Shown here in pieces: positions 1 to 6,166 of a DNA stretch of 30,186 nt (the first letter of the stretch is position 1; each line of letters begins with the position of its first letter). Under the pieces are notes generated by a model. That model saw only the letters and a program-made list of their open reading frames with translations, was not told where the DNA came from and searched no databases. The position numbers and the translations under genes were made by a program. The DNA comes from a virus: positions 1 to 30,186 of IMG/VR virus record IMGVR_UViG_3300003789_000014; one strand, given 5' to 3'.

Positions 1-151
1 CTATTGCTCAAACTGCGGCGGCGACCGGACCCTTGAAGACGACCTGACGGACGGCTTTTGCCCCGTCTGCACCGAGCCCGCGCCGGAAGACGCGGCGCTG
101 CTGGCCGAACTGGCCAGCCCCGCAACCGACGCAGCGGAGGGCGGAGAATGA
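1..151 (+). CDS. C-terminal fragment of a small zinc-ribbon-like protein (5' end outside window)
   Basis: An open frame enters the window at base 2 and runs for 49 residues to a TGA at 149-151. It contains two CxxC pairs near its start (YCSNCGG and FCPVCTE, 16 residues between the pairs), which is the layout of a small zinc ribbon, followed by an acidic, alanine-rich tail. The stop overlaps the next ATG as ATGA, so it looks like the first visible member of a translationally coupled + strand operon. The start lies upstream of the window. I do not recognise the family; zinc binding is inferred only from the cysteine spacing. Confidence 0.6.
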   Translation, partial: YCSNCGGDRTLEDDLTDGFCPVCTEPAPEDAALLAELASPATDAAEGGE

Positions 152-468
152 GCAAGCGACCGCGCAGACACGTTTCAAAGCGCGACACCATTGAGCGCGC
201 CGCTGATGCTGTATCGCGCGTGACCACGGGACCGTTTCTGCTGTTCTTGGTGAACGATCGCGGGTCCACGGACGAGCAACCCCTAATTATTCACGGATTG
301 CACCGATCCCAAATCGTCGCTCTAGCGGCAGATTTATTGGAAATCGCGCTGGACGTCGGCTTTGGCGCCGATTGCGCCGCTTGCGCTTCTGAAAAGGCTG
401 GGACGGAAGCGGCATTGAACGCCCTGACCATCGCCCTTTCGCCCAACCATTCCGAGGGGCGTCATTGA
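148..468 (+). CDS. hypothetical phage protein, 106 aa
   Basis: I do not recognise this protein. It starts at the ATG that overlaps the preceding stop (ATGA at 148-151) and ends at 468, where its TGA overlaps the next start. A longer in-frame start at 58 exists but would run through the coding end of the upstream zinc-ribbon frame, so the coupled ATG is preferred. The N-terminus is basic (SKRPRR, SKRDTIERAAD); the middle has short hydrophobic strands (FLLFLV, PLIIHGL) and a helical stretch (RSQIVALAADLLEIAL). There are two cysteines at ADCAAC but no full metal-binding set. No signal peptide or membrane helix. Its position among small early-type phage genes is the only clue to role. Confidence 0.6.
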   Translation: MSKRPRRHVSKRDTIERAADAVSRVTTGPFLLFLVNDRGSTDEQPLIIHGLHRSQIVALAADLLEIALDVGFGADCAACASEKAGTEAALNALTIALSPNHSEGRH

Positions 469-848
469 TGCGCGGAACTCTATCAACCCACGCTCAGGCC
501 ATGGCCGAAGCCCGCCGAACCCGCGCGCCGGACCGGTTCAAGGTTCCCTACGCCCTGTTCGTCGCTGGGCGGGAGCGGCCCTATGCCTTCGCCGATCTGG
601 ACGGTTTGGCGCGCTCGATCCAGCGCCGCCGCCAGGGGCGCCGAATCCAGCTGACCAACGTCAGCTACCCGTTCTTTGGCGAGATCGAGCGGCGCACCAT
701 GGTCGCGATCTACATCCTTTCCACCGACGCCATCCCCGAAAGCCAGATTGGCCTGGCTTGGCTCGCGGGCCTGGACAGCCGCGCCTTGCAAGCCGCACTG
801 AGAGCCGCCGACCCCGAAGGCGCGCTGAACGCCATGAGGGCGGCATGA
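468..848 (+). CDS. hypothetical phage protein, 126 aa
   Basis: Unrecognised 126-residue protein. The ATG at 468 overlaps the upstream TGA (TGATG); a TTG one codon earlier is a less likely start. It is basic and arginine-rich, especially over residues 45-60 (RSIQRRRQGRR), which could be a nucleic-acid contact, but no known fold is evident. The C-terminal third is alanine-rich helix. Its stop forms an ATGA overlap with the next gene, so it is probably co-translated with its neighbours. Codon use is the same high-GC pattern as the surrounding genes. Confidence 0.6.
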   Translation: MRGTLSTHAQAMAEARRTRAPDRFKVPYALFVAGRERPYAFADLDGLARSIQRRRQGRRIQLTNVSYPFFGEIERRTMVAIYILSTDAIPESQIGLAWLAGLDSRALQAALRAADPEGALNAMRAA

Positions 849-1195
849 TGACGGAACGGTGCGCCGATTGCCGGTTCATGCGCGCGCCCCGCGCGGGCGT
901 TGAGCCTCACCCCACCTGCCGCGCCGACGCGCCCACCGGCACAGTCAATCCCCGAACCGGCTCCAGCTATCGCAGCTTCGGCGCTTGGCCGGCGATCGAC
1001 CTCAGCGACTGGTGTGGACGGTTTGTCGAGCGCGACGCTGTTTTCACAGCCTGCGACGGCTGCAGCCAGAAAGCCTGCCACGCGGCGCGGGAGTGCCTTC
1101 GCGGAGACCCTGACGCCTTCGCCCCCGCCCTTTTCCCCCATAGCGTCAGCCTGACCCGGCGTCCGCTGTGCGACGTCTGTAGGAAAGCGATCTAA
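845..1195 (+). CDS. cysteine-rich (zinc-binding-like) phage protein, 116 aa
   Basis: A 116-residue protein with ten cysteines in three groups. C6-x2-C9, C25 and C57 (in DWCGRF) resemble a motif common in small uncharacterised phage proteins (CxxCRF ... C ... P ... WCGEF). A second set is C70, C73, C78 and C84; a last pair is C109-x2-C112. This would suit two or three zinc sites, but that is inferred from spacing. The start is the first of two ATGs at 845, overlapping the upstream stop as ATGA. The next gene begins 3 bases after the stop. Function unknown. Confidence 0.65.
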   Translation: MMTERCADCRFMRAPRAGVEPHPTCRADAPTGTVNPRTGSSYRSFGAWPAIDLSDWCGRFVERDAVFTACDGCSQKACHAARECLRGDPDAFAPALFPHSVSLTRRPLCDVCRKAI

Positions 1196-1197
1196 CC

Positions 1198-1314
1198 ATG
1201 GCTGACAACACCACGATCGAATGGACGGACGCGACGTGGAACCCGATCACCGGGTGCTCGGTCGTGTCTCCCGGTTGCACGAACTGCTACGCCATGCCGG
1301 GCGCGCCGTCATGA
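1198..1314 (+). pseudogene. truncated Gp37/Gp68 (DUF5131) family gene, N-terminal 33 residues only
   Basis: The ATG at 1198 opens a frame whose first 33 residues match what I know of the N-terminus of the phage Gp37/Gp68 (DUF5131) family: [14 protein letters not shown] followed by [10 protein letters not shown]. The three hallmark cysteines C20, C27 and C30 are present. Full-length members are roughly 200-300 residues, but here the frame ends after five more residues (PGAPS) at 1312-1314. A large deletion joining the start of this gene to the region upstream of the next one is the simplest explanation. The stop forms an ATGA overlap with the following gene, so a 38-residue cysteine-containing peptide may still be made. 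DUF5131 function is not established; the cysteine motif has prompted comparison with radical-SAM-like enzymes. Confidence 0.75.
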
Positions 1315-1562
1315 TTGATCAGCGCTTGCTTCACAACACCCTCCTCCCGCCGATCGTCAACGCCATGACGGTCCGGGTGGTCGATTCCGGCGGCGACGTG
1401 GCGGACGTTCTGACCTTGGCCGAAAGCGTACTCTTGGGCGTCAGCCTCGCGTGCGTTGGGCTGGGCGGAGACCCGGGCGCGATCGACGCCATGCTCCAAC
1501 GCGTCAAAGACCGCCGCACCGCTCTGCAGCTCACCGTTATGCCCGTGAAAGGAAAAGCGTGA
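1311..1562 (+). CDS. hypothetical phage protein, 83 aa
   Basis: Unrecognised 83-residue protein, mostly helical by composition, with a hydrophobic middle ([16 protein letters not shown]) that is too short and polar-flanked for a confident membrane segment. The ATG at 1311 overlaps the stop of the truncated DUF5131 frame (ATGA), and its own TGA at 1560-1562 overlaps the next ATG. A longer in-frame start at 1221 would lie inside the DUF5131 remnant and is not favoured. Its length, helix content and coupling suggest it belongs with the next 92-residue protein, but no function can be assigned. Confidence 0.55.
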   Translation: MIDQRLLHNTLLPPIVNAMTVRVVDSGGDVADVLTLAESVLLGVSLACVGLGGDPGAIDAMLQRVKDRRTALQLTVMPVKGKA

Positions 1563-1840
1563 TGGTCGAACTTAGCGAACCAGCTTTTAACGCGATTGCC
1601 CAGGAAACGCGCTTAGCGGTCATGGAGCTGATCAGGCAACACCTGATGGGCACCGTCGAGGGCCAAGCGGGCCAGCAGGCCGTGGTTGTCGGCGCGCTTG
1701 GGGGCTCCGTAGACTGCTTTGCAGCCTGCTTGAAACGAGACGTTTCTTGCGACGACGTGCGACGGATCATTCGAGAACTCGCGGATGAAATGGCTGGCCA
1801 CGCTTTTGACGCGTTGCACGCGGACGAGAGCGCCGCCTAA
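1562..1840 (+). CDS. hypothetical phage protein, 92 aa
   Basis: Unrecognised, predicted all-helical 92-residue acidic protein. The ATG at 1562 overlaps the upstream stop (TGATG). The C-terminal half contains DDVRRIIRELADEMAGHAFDALHADE, a typical amphipathic helix, and three cysteines (in SVDCFAAC and VSCDD). It resembles the preceding protein in size and layout: N-terminal helix, hydrophobic glycine-containing centre, charged C-terminal helix. They could be divergent paralogues, but I cannot align them convincingly by eye. The next gene starts two bases after the stop. Confidence 0.6.
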   Translation: MVELSEPAFNAIAQETRLAVMELIRQHLMGTVEGQAGQQAVVVGALGGSVDCFAACLKRDVSCDDVRRIIRELADEMAGHAFDALHADESAA

Positions 1841-1842
1841 CC

Positions 1843-1971
1843 ATGGCCGCCGGATCGAGCCCTAAGCGCCGATCGGACACGCCCCCGCCGCCACAGGCGG
1901 TGCTTGACTTAGCGCGGGCGCTTGCGCGCATGATGGCCGCCGACCAGGACCGGCCGAAAGAGACGAAGTAA
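1843..1971 (+). CDS. 42-aa basic protein immediately upstream of the recombinase
   Basis: An ATG at 1843 opens a 42-residue frame ending in TAA at 1969-1971, six bases before the recombinase ATG. The protein has a basic, proline-rich N-terminus (SPKRRSDTPPPP) followed by one amphipathic helix (QAVLDLARALARMMAADQ) and a charged tail. The close spacing on both sides shows it is part of the recombinase transcript. From position alone it could be a small partner or directionality factor of the recombinase, but nothing in the sequence proves that and I do not recognise a family. Confidence 0.6.
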   Translation: MAAGSSPKRRSDTPPPPQAVLDLARALARMMAADQDRPKETK

Positions 1972-1977
1972 CCGCCC

Positions 1978-3621
1978 ATGCGCGCCGCGCTCTATGCCCG
2001 TTTTTCATCCGACCTTCAGAACGTCGGGTCGATCGCCGATCAGTTCGCCGCCTGCCGGGCGCATGCCGCGCGGTTGGGCGCCGACGTCGTGGCGGAATAC
2101 AGCGACGCGGCGATCAGCGGCGCCTCCGCCGCCAACCGGCCCGGACTGATCGGCCTGTTGGCCGCCGCCAAGGCGGGCGCGATCGACGTGGTGATCGCCG
2201 AGGCGCTGGATCGCCTGACCCGTTCCGGCGGCGACGCGTGGGACATCTATGAGGATCTCCGCGCCTGCAACGTCACGATCAATACGATCGCGGAGGGGGA
2301 GGCGCAGACGTTGCACATCGGCCTCAAGGGCACGATGAACGCCCTGTTCCTAGAGGAACTGGCGCGCAAGACCCGGCGCGGCTTGTCCGGCGTGGCGCGG
2401 GATGGGCGATCCGCCGGTGGGCGGAGCTATGGCTACCAGGTGCGCCGCGAGCTGACTGAGGCGGGCGAGATTCGCGCGGGGCTGCGCTCCATCGATCCGG
2501 GGGAGGCCGCCATCGTGCGCCGCATCTTTCGGGAGTATGCGGCCGGCGCTTCGCCGCGCGCCATCGCCGGGCGGCTGAACTTGGAGGGCGTGCCGGGGCC
2601 GCGCGGCGGCCGGTGGAACGCCTCCACCATCAACGGCAACGCCCAGCGCGGCAACGGCGTGCTGCACAACGACCTATACCGAGGCGTTCAGGTGTGGGGC
2701 CGTCAGACTTGGACCAAGGATCGCCGGACCGGCACGCGCCGCGCTAGGGCGGCCGCAGAAGCCGACCGCGTGACCACGGCGGTGCCGGAGCTCCGGATCG
2801 TCGATGACGCCCTGTGGGACGCTGTGCAGCGCCGCCTGGCCAGCGTGGCGCACCCGATGACCCCGGGCGCTGTGCGACGGCCGAAGGGGCTGCTGTCAGG
2901 CCTGGTGCGCTGTGGCGTGTGCACGGGGGCGATGACCCTCAGCGGTCCCGATCGCCGGTTCCGCTGCAACGGCCGGGCGGAAGGATCGGGCTGCACCAAC
3001 ACCCGCACGGCGCGGGGCGCCGACGTGGAGGCTCGCGTCTTGGCCGCCATCCGCGACAACCTGTTGCACCCCGCCGTGATCGAGGCGGCGGTGGCCGAAT
3101 ATGTAACGGAGAAGGGGCGCCAGCGCGCGATCGCGTTACATAACGACGCCGCCGTGAGGCGCGAGCTGGACGAGGTGAAGCGCCGCGCCGCGCGCCTGAT
3201 CGACCAGGTGGCCGATGGCGTGCTGACCGGGGCGGCGATTAAGGATCGGTTGGGGGAGTTGGAGACGCGCAGGGCAGCGCTCGAAGCGCGCCTGGACAAT
3301 CGACCGAGCGCCGATGTGGTCGACCTGCATCCCGCCATCGCCCAGCGCTATCGCCGGCTGGTGGAGGATCTGCAGGCGGGGCTCGATGGCGAGCCGACCG
3401 TGGAGCGAGCCGAAGCCCGCAAAGCGCTGCGCACGCTGATCGCCGGAATCCGGCTCATCCCGGCAGAGGGCCGGGGCAATTACGAACTTGAATTAGAAGG
3501 GGATTTAGCAACCCTCCTCCGGCTGAACAGCCAAGAGGAGGGAGTTAGGGTATCGATGGGTGCGGGGACGCGATGTGGTCGATACCCTAACTCGCCCATT
3601 CTGGTGAAGTTGAGTGCCTGA
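1978..3621 (+). CDS. large serine recombinase / phage integrase, 547 aa
   Basis: Site-specific recombinase of the large serine family, expected to integrate and excise the phage by cutting attP and attB through a phosphoserine intermediate. The resolvase domain (about residues 1-145) opens with LYARFSSDLQ; by the family pattern YxRxS the nucleophile is S10, with conserved arginines R8 and R79 (in LDRLTRSGGD). A recombinase domain follows (about 150-260). A zinc ribbon has C312, C315, C330 and C339, and a helical coiled-coil-like segment covers about 385-440. The length is normal for the family. ATG 1978 is six bases after the upstream gene. The last 25 codons run through a perfect inverted repeat at 3542-3593. 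The gene converges on the late operon, with a terminator hairpin between them. Confidence 0.96.
   Translation: MRAALYARFSSDLQNVGSIADQFAACRAHAARLGADVVAEYSDAAISGASAANRPGLIGLLAAAKAGAIDVVIAEALDRLTRSGGDAWDIYEDLRACNVTINTIAEGEAQTLHIGLKGTMNALFLEELARKTRRGLSGVARDGRSAGGRSYGYQVRRELTEAGEIRAGLRSIDPGEAAIVRRIFREYAAGASPRAIAGRLNLEGVPGPRGGRWNASTINGNAQRGNGVLHNDLYRGVQVWGRQTWTKDRRTGTRRARAAAEADRVTTAVPELRIVDDALWDAVQRRLASVAHPMTPGAVRRPKGLLSGLVRCGVCTGAMTLSGPDRRFRCNGRAEGSGCTNTRTARGADVEARVLAAIRDNLLHPAVIEAAVAEYVTEKGRQRAIALHNDAAVRRELDEVKRRAARLIDQVADGVLTGAAIKDRLGELETRRAALEARLDNRPSADVVDLHPAIAQRYRRLVEDLQAGLDGEPTVERAEARKALRTLIAGIRLIPAEGRGNYELELEGDLATLLRLNSQEEGVRVSMGAGTRCGRYPNSPILVKLSA
3542..3593. other. perfect 15-bp inverted repeat in the recombinase 3' end; candidate attP site
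   Basis: GAGTTAGGGTATCGA at 3542-3556 is repeated exactly in inverted orientation at 3579-3593, with a 22-base spacer. The total span is 52 bp and the centre falls between G3567 and A3568. Attachment sites of large serine integrases are about 50 bp, are imperfect inverted repeats around a central dinucleotide, and usually lie beside the integrase gene; this element has that size, symmetry and position. The spacer halves show only weak symmetry. No T-run follows, so it is not a normal intrinsic terminator. It overlaps recombinase codons 522-539. Assignment as attP is inference. Confidence 0.5.
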
Positions 3622-3630
3622 AACGCAAAA

Positions 3631-3657
3631 CGCCCCCGGCCGGGGTGGCCGGGGGCG
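3631..3657 (-). terminator. intrinsic terminator between the convergent recombinase and late operons
   Basis: CGCCCCCGGCC (3631-3641) pairs perfectly with GGCCGGGGGCG (3647-3657) across a 5-base loop. Read on the - strand the stem is followed by TTTTGCGTTT, the usual U-rich tail, so it should end the late operon transcript. Read on the + strand it lacks a good T-run, but the hairpin lies only ten bases past the recombinase stop and may still stabilise or weakly terminate that message. Confidence 0.8.
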
Positions 3658-3688
3658 TCAGAGCTCGAAATCGAAGAAATTGACCGCC

Positions 3689-3898
3689 TTAGAAATTCCG
3701 GAACGGCCGCACCGGATCGATGCGCCCGACGACCTTTTCACCAATGACAAATTCGACGGTTCGCCCCGAAGCGACGATCTCAACCGCTTGGCGGTGCCTA
3801 TCATCAAGCATCCGCCGAATGTCTGCCGTGACGGGCAAGTAGGCCGCATCGATCTCGGCTTGAGAGGGCATCCGGTAGGGCATCAGTTTTTCGACCAT
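3689..3898 (-). CDS. hypothetical protein at the end of the late operon, 69 aa
   Basis: This is the last gene of the - strand operon, lying between the outer spanin and the terminator. The 69-residue product has balanced composition (PSQAEIDAAYLPVTADIRRMLDDRHRQAVEIVASG, split here only for description) and reads as a helical N-terminal half with a short beta-like end (TVEFVIGEKVVGRI). It looks more protein-like than the overlapping frames on either strand. No clear Shine-Dalgarno precedes the ATG at 3898; internal ATGs at residues 6 and 10 are alternatives. I do not recognise it. Being downstream of lysis genes, it may be an accessory gene, but that is only context. Confidence 0.5.
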   Translation of the reverse strand: MVEKLMPYRMPSQAEIDAAYLPVTADIRRMLDDRHRQAVEIVASGRTVEFVIGEKVVGRIDPVRPFRNF

Positions 3899-3927
3899 GA
3901 GGAGATTCTAACCCCGTTCGAGGCCCT

Positions 3928-4284
3928 TTAAAAGGGCCACCACCATTTCCGTTTCGGCTTCAGCGCGGTTTGCGCTTCGGCTTTGGCGGCTTCGCATTTG
4001 GTGACGATGTCCACCACGTCGGACGTGTGACCGTTGGCCATGTCCAACCGCCCGGTCTGGGCGTCGGCGAAGCCCCACACTTGGCCGGCGTCCGCATCGG
4101 CCGGCGGCAGGGGCGCGCCGGCGACGGGCGCCTTGAGCCGATCAGGGACGAGGCTTGCGCAGTTGAACGCAGGTTGGATCGTTGGCGTAGGCGGCATAGT
4201 CGCACAACCCGCGACGGGCAGCATCATTGACGCTGCGAGCCACCGGAGCATCGTGCCCCGGCGTAGTCTGTAAAACCCGCGCAT
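3928..4284 (-). CDS. outer-membrane lipoprotein spanin (Rz1-like), 118 aa
   Basis: Predicted o-spanin, which acts with the inner-membrane spanin to disrupt the outer membrane after endolysin has cut the wall. The N-terminus is a lipoprotein signal ending in the lipobox VAGC, with C27 as the lipidated residue. Residue 28 is alanine rather than aspartate, which predicts outer-membrane sorting. The mature part is proline-rich near its start (PPTPTIQP, PLPPADA), as in Rz1 proteins, and carries C42 and C97. The gene overlaps the i-spanin gene by 143 bases in another frame, the classic Rz/Rz1 layout. An AGGAG six bases before the ATG at 4284 supports this start. The tail KRKWWWPF is unusual: basic residues followed by three tryptophans. 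Confidence 0.8.
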   Translation of the reverse strand: MRGFYRLRRGTMLRWLAASMMLPVAGCATMPPTPTIQPAFNCASLVPDRLKAPVAGAPLPPADADAGQVWGFADAQTGRLDMANGHTSDVVDIVTKCEAAKAEAQTALKPKRKWWWPF

Positions 4285-4570
4285 GGGCGGCTCCTGTGGC
4301 TTGAATGGCGGCGTCGCGGTCGGCGCCCTTGGAGACGACGCCGGCGGCGTCTGTGGCGGCCTGGGCGTCGCCCTTGGCCACGGTGGCGGCGGCCTTGGCG
4401 CCCACCACCTGAACCCCTTGGCGTTGGATCACCGCGCCGTCGTGGCGCACCATCACTACCAGGAATATGATGGTTAGGATCACCAGGCCCGCGCCGATGT
4501 ACGGCCAGTTCTTAGGGGTTCCGCCCCAGCGCAGCGCGCCGGCGCCCCAGGCGATGAGGAAAGCGGGCAT
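4142..4570 (-). CDS. inner-membrane spanin (Rz-like), 142 aa
   Basis: Predicted i-spanin. It has one N-terminal transmembrane helix (about residues 22-41, WPYIGAGLVILTIIFLVVMV) with a short cytoplasmic lead. A periplasmic region follows that is rich in alanine, glutamine and charged residues, as expected of a helical Rz ectodomain. The C-terminus contains two cysteines (C123 and C134) that could pair with each other or with the outer spanin. The start at 4570 is three bases after the nuclease stop. Its 3' part overlaps the Rz1-like gene out of frame. Sequence similarity to lambda Rz is not obvious, so the call rests on topology, overlap and cassette position. Confidence 0.75.
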   Translation of the reverse strand: MPAFLIAWGAGALRWGGTPKNWPYIGAGLVILTIIFLVVMVRHDGAVIQRQGVQVVGAKAAATVAKGDAQAATDAAGVVSKGADRDAAIQATGAAHARVLQTTPGHDAPVARSVNDAARRGLCDYAAYANDPTCVQLRKPRP

Positions 4571-4573
4571 GGG

Positions 4574-5416
4574 CTATTCTCCCGTCTTGCACGGCCGGGG
4601 CGCGATCGGGTGCGGCCGGGGTTTCAGCGGCGTGACGGCGGCGGGCGTGGCCTTGGCGGCGTCGTCCAGGGCCGGGAACGGATCGAACCCGATCAGCTGC
4701 ACCAGCTCGGCAATCGACACCACAGCCACCACGCCCGACGCGTCGTTTTGCGCCACAAAGGCCCAGGCGCCGAGTTTGGGGTCATAGACCGCCTTCCACG
4801 TCACCCTGGGCACGGCCACGCGGGCGTTGAGCAACGCCGGCGGATCGGCAAACGCCGGTCCGGTGACGATCCACACCTCGCCGTCGGCGATGGCCAGGCC
4901 GCGCACCTCGGCTTCGATCTCAGCCCACAGGCCTTCGTTCAGCTCCGGCGCCTGCGGAACCATGTTGGCGAGGCTGAAGGTCTCGCCCTTGTCGCGATCC
5001 GCGCCGAAGTCGCCGACCGGGGTCATGTGGCCGCGATCGAACGGGGCGCAGTGATAATCCGCCAGCTCCGCCCGATCGGCGGGCGCCAGCTGCGTTTCGG
5101 CGTGAAAGGTTCCGGTGCGCTTGGCGACCATGGCGGCCTTGGCGCCATCCGCCGTTAAGTGCTCCGCGCTCCACAGGGGATCACGCAGCGTGGGCGAATA
5201 GCCGACCACGAAGGCGTGGTAGCACAGGGCTATGGTCGCGCCCGGGGCGGCCGGCGGCGCGGCCTTATAGGTGAACTCCGGACATTGCACCGCCGCCGGC
5301 GCCGGCGTGGGCGACGGCGGCGCGACGGTCTGCGCAAAGGCGGGGTCGAAGTGGCAAGCGCTTAACGCCAGCCCAAAGGCAAGCGCCAGCGCGCCGAGGA
5401 TACGGCGGTGGGTCAT
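4574..5416 (-). CDS. lipoprotein DNA/RNA non-specific endonuclease (NucA/Serratia-nuclease type), 280 aa
   Basis: Sugar-non-specific nuclease of the beta-beta-alpha-metal class. It shows the family signature DRGHMTP (D127-P133), with H130 as the expected general base. ANMVPQ (N151, Q155) and LNEGLWAEIE follow, where N160 and E168 match the Mg-ligand asparagine and the conserved glutamate of Serratia nuclease (DRGH, N119 and E127 there). The N-terminus is a lipoprotein signal with lipobox LSAC (C21), H22 after it, then a proline-rich tether (residues 32-42), so the enzyme should be anchored to the outer membrane facing the periplasm. The proline-rich C-terminus (264-276) is an extra tail. It lies between endolysin and spanins, 25 bases after the endolysin stop. 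Its role there is unknown: genome clearance at lysis or exclusion of incoming DNA are both possible. Confidence 0.88.
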   Translation of the reverse strand: MTHRRILGALALAFGLALSACHFDPAFAQTVAPPSPTPAPAAVQCPEFTYKAAPPAAPGATIALCYHAFVVGYSPTLRDPLWSAEHLTADGAKAAMVAKRTGTFHAETQLAPADRAELADYHCAPFDRGHMTPVGDFGADRDKGETFSLANMVPQAPELNEGLWAEIEAEVRGLAIADGEVWIVTGPAFADPPALLNARVAVPRVTWKAVYDPKLGAWAFVAQNDASGVVAVVSIAELVQLIGFDPFPALDDAAKATPAAVTPLKPRPHPIAPRPCKTGE

Positions 5417-5441
5417 AGGGTGATCCTGTTGCGGTGGAAGT

Positions 5442-6044
5442 TTAAGCCCAGATCGAACGGGCGTGAATCGTCGCCGCTTGGCGTTCGGCCAGGCCGTTCA
5501 GGCCGCCGTTGATCTTTTTGGTGACGCCTTCGATGTCGCCCGCATCGGCCAGCGGGATGCAGCCCTTGGACGCGAAGAAGGCGGCGGCGATCACGGCGGC
5601 GATCTCCGGCTCCGCCGCGCGGTCCGGGTGGGCGATCAGATCCACGGCGGTCCATTTGGACGCCACGGCGTAGTTGGCGCGGCCGGTGATCTGGATCAGG
5701 CCGCGCCCGCGATAGGTCCAACCGTCCGCCGGGCCGTGGTTGCCCAGCCGATCGCCATACAGCCGGCCGGCGATCACGACGGGGCCCTTGGCCGCCGCCT
5801 GCGTCGCGAGATCTAGCGTCGGGAACCGGGCCGGGAAGCCTTTTTTCAGAACTTCGGCGGTGTAATGAAGGTTCTCCTCGAACCGCGTCAGGCCGGTGCT
5901 TTCGACGAACACCTGACCCATGAACACACAAACGCGGGCGGCGGTGGTGATCCCTTGGGCGACGCACGCCGATTGCAGCGGCAAAGCCAGGCTCGCGGCG
6001 TCGCACCGGGGCGCGAACGCGCGAAGCGTGTCCGGCGTGATCAT
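5442..6044 (-). CDS. endolysin, glycoside hydrolase family 19 (chitinase-like), 200 aa
   Basis: Peptidoglycan-degrading lysozyme of the GH19 family. QVFVESTGLTRFEENLHYTA holds the expected catalytic glutamates (E48, and E56 or E57), and YRGRGLIQITGRANY (111-125) is the conserved substrate-cleft motif. The length is normal for a single-domain GH19 endolysin. There is no signal peptide or membrane anchor, so release should depend on a holin encoded just upstream. The start at 6044 overlaps the upstream stop as ATGA and is preceded by GGAG about nine bases away; a longer frame to 6128 would run through the upstream small membrane protein and is rejected. Confidence 0.9.
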   Translation of the reverse strand: MITPDTLRAFAPRCDAASLALPLQSACVAQGITTAARVCVFMGQVFVESTGLTRFEENLHYTAEVLKKGFPARFPTLDLATQAAAKGPVVIAGRLYGDRLGNHGPADGWTYRGRGLIQITGRANYAVASKWTAVDLIAHPDRAAEPEIAAVIAAAFFASKGCIPLADAGDIEGVTKKINGGLNGLAERQAATIHARSIWA

Positions 6045-6166
6045 GGCGTTTTCGCTCCATAGGCGAGGGCCGCCAGCACAAACGTCCAAGCCCCCAGGAC
6101 GACGATCAGGATCAGAACGCCGAGCCAAGGGCCGATGTAGTCGTCAAACAGGCCGCGCCGTTTCAT
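6041..6166 (-). CDS. 41-aa single-span membrane protein, holin/antiholin candidate
   Basis: A 41-residue frame with one strong hydrophobic helix (about residues 11-34, IGPWLGVLILIVVLGAWTFV) after a short basic start (MKRRGLF). It overlaps the upstream two-span gene and the endolysin by ATGA at both ends, showing it is translated as part of the cassette. The size and topology suit a pinholin, an antiholin or a small lysis regulator. Larger readings of this frame to 6418 are out-of-frame shadow of the neighbour. No sequence family is recognised. Confidence 0.65.
   Translation of the reverse strand: MKRRGLFDDYIGPWLGVLILIVVLGAWTFVLAALAYGAKTP

Noticed and set aside
3542-3593. Inverted repeat read as a recombinase transcription terminator
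   Set aside because: The loop is 22 bases and no T-run follows; the real terminator-like hairpin is at 3631-3657.
3614-3931. + strand 105-codon frame after the recombinase
   Set aside because: It runs through the terminator hairpin and mirrors the - strand 69-residue frame, which has more protein-like composition.
5872-5895. Possible sixth copy of the palindromic word (CGAACCGCG in the endolysin gene)
   Set aside because: Only nine bases match and the second arm is missing.
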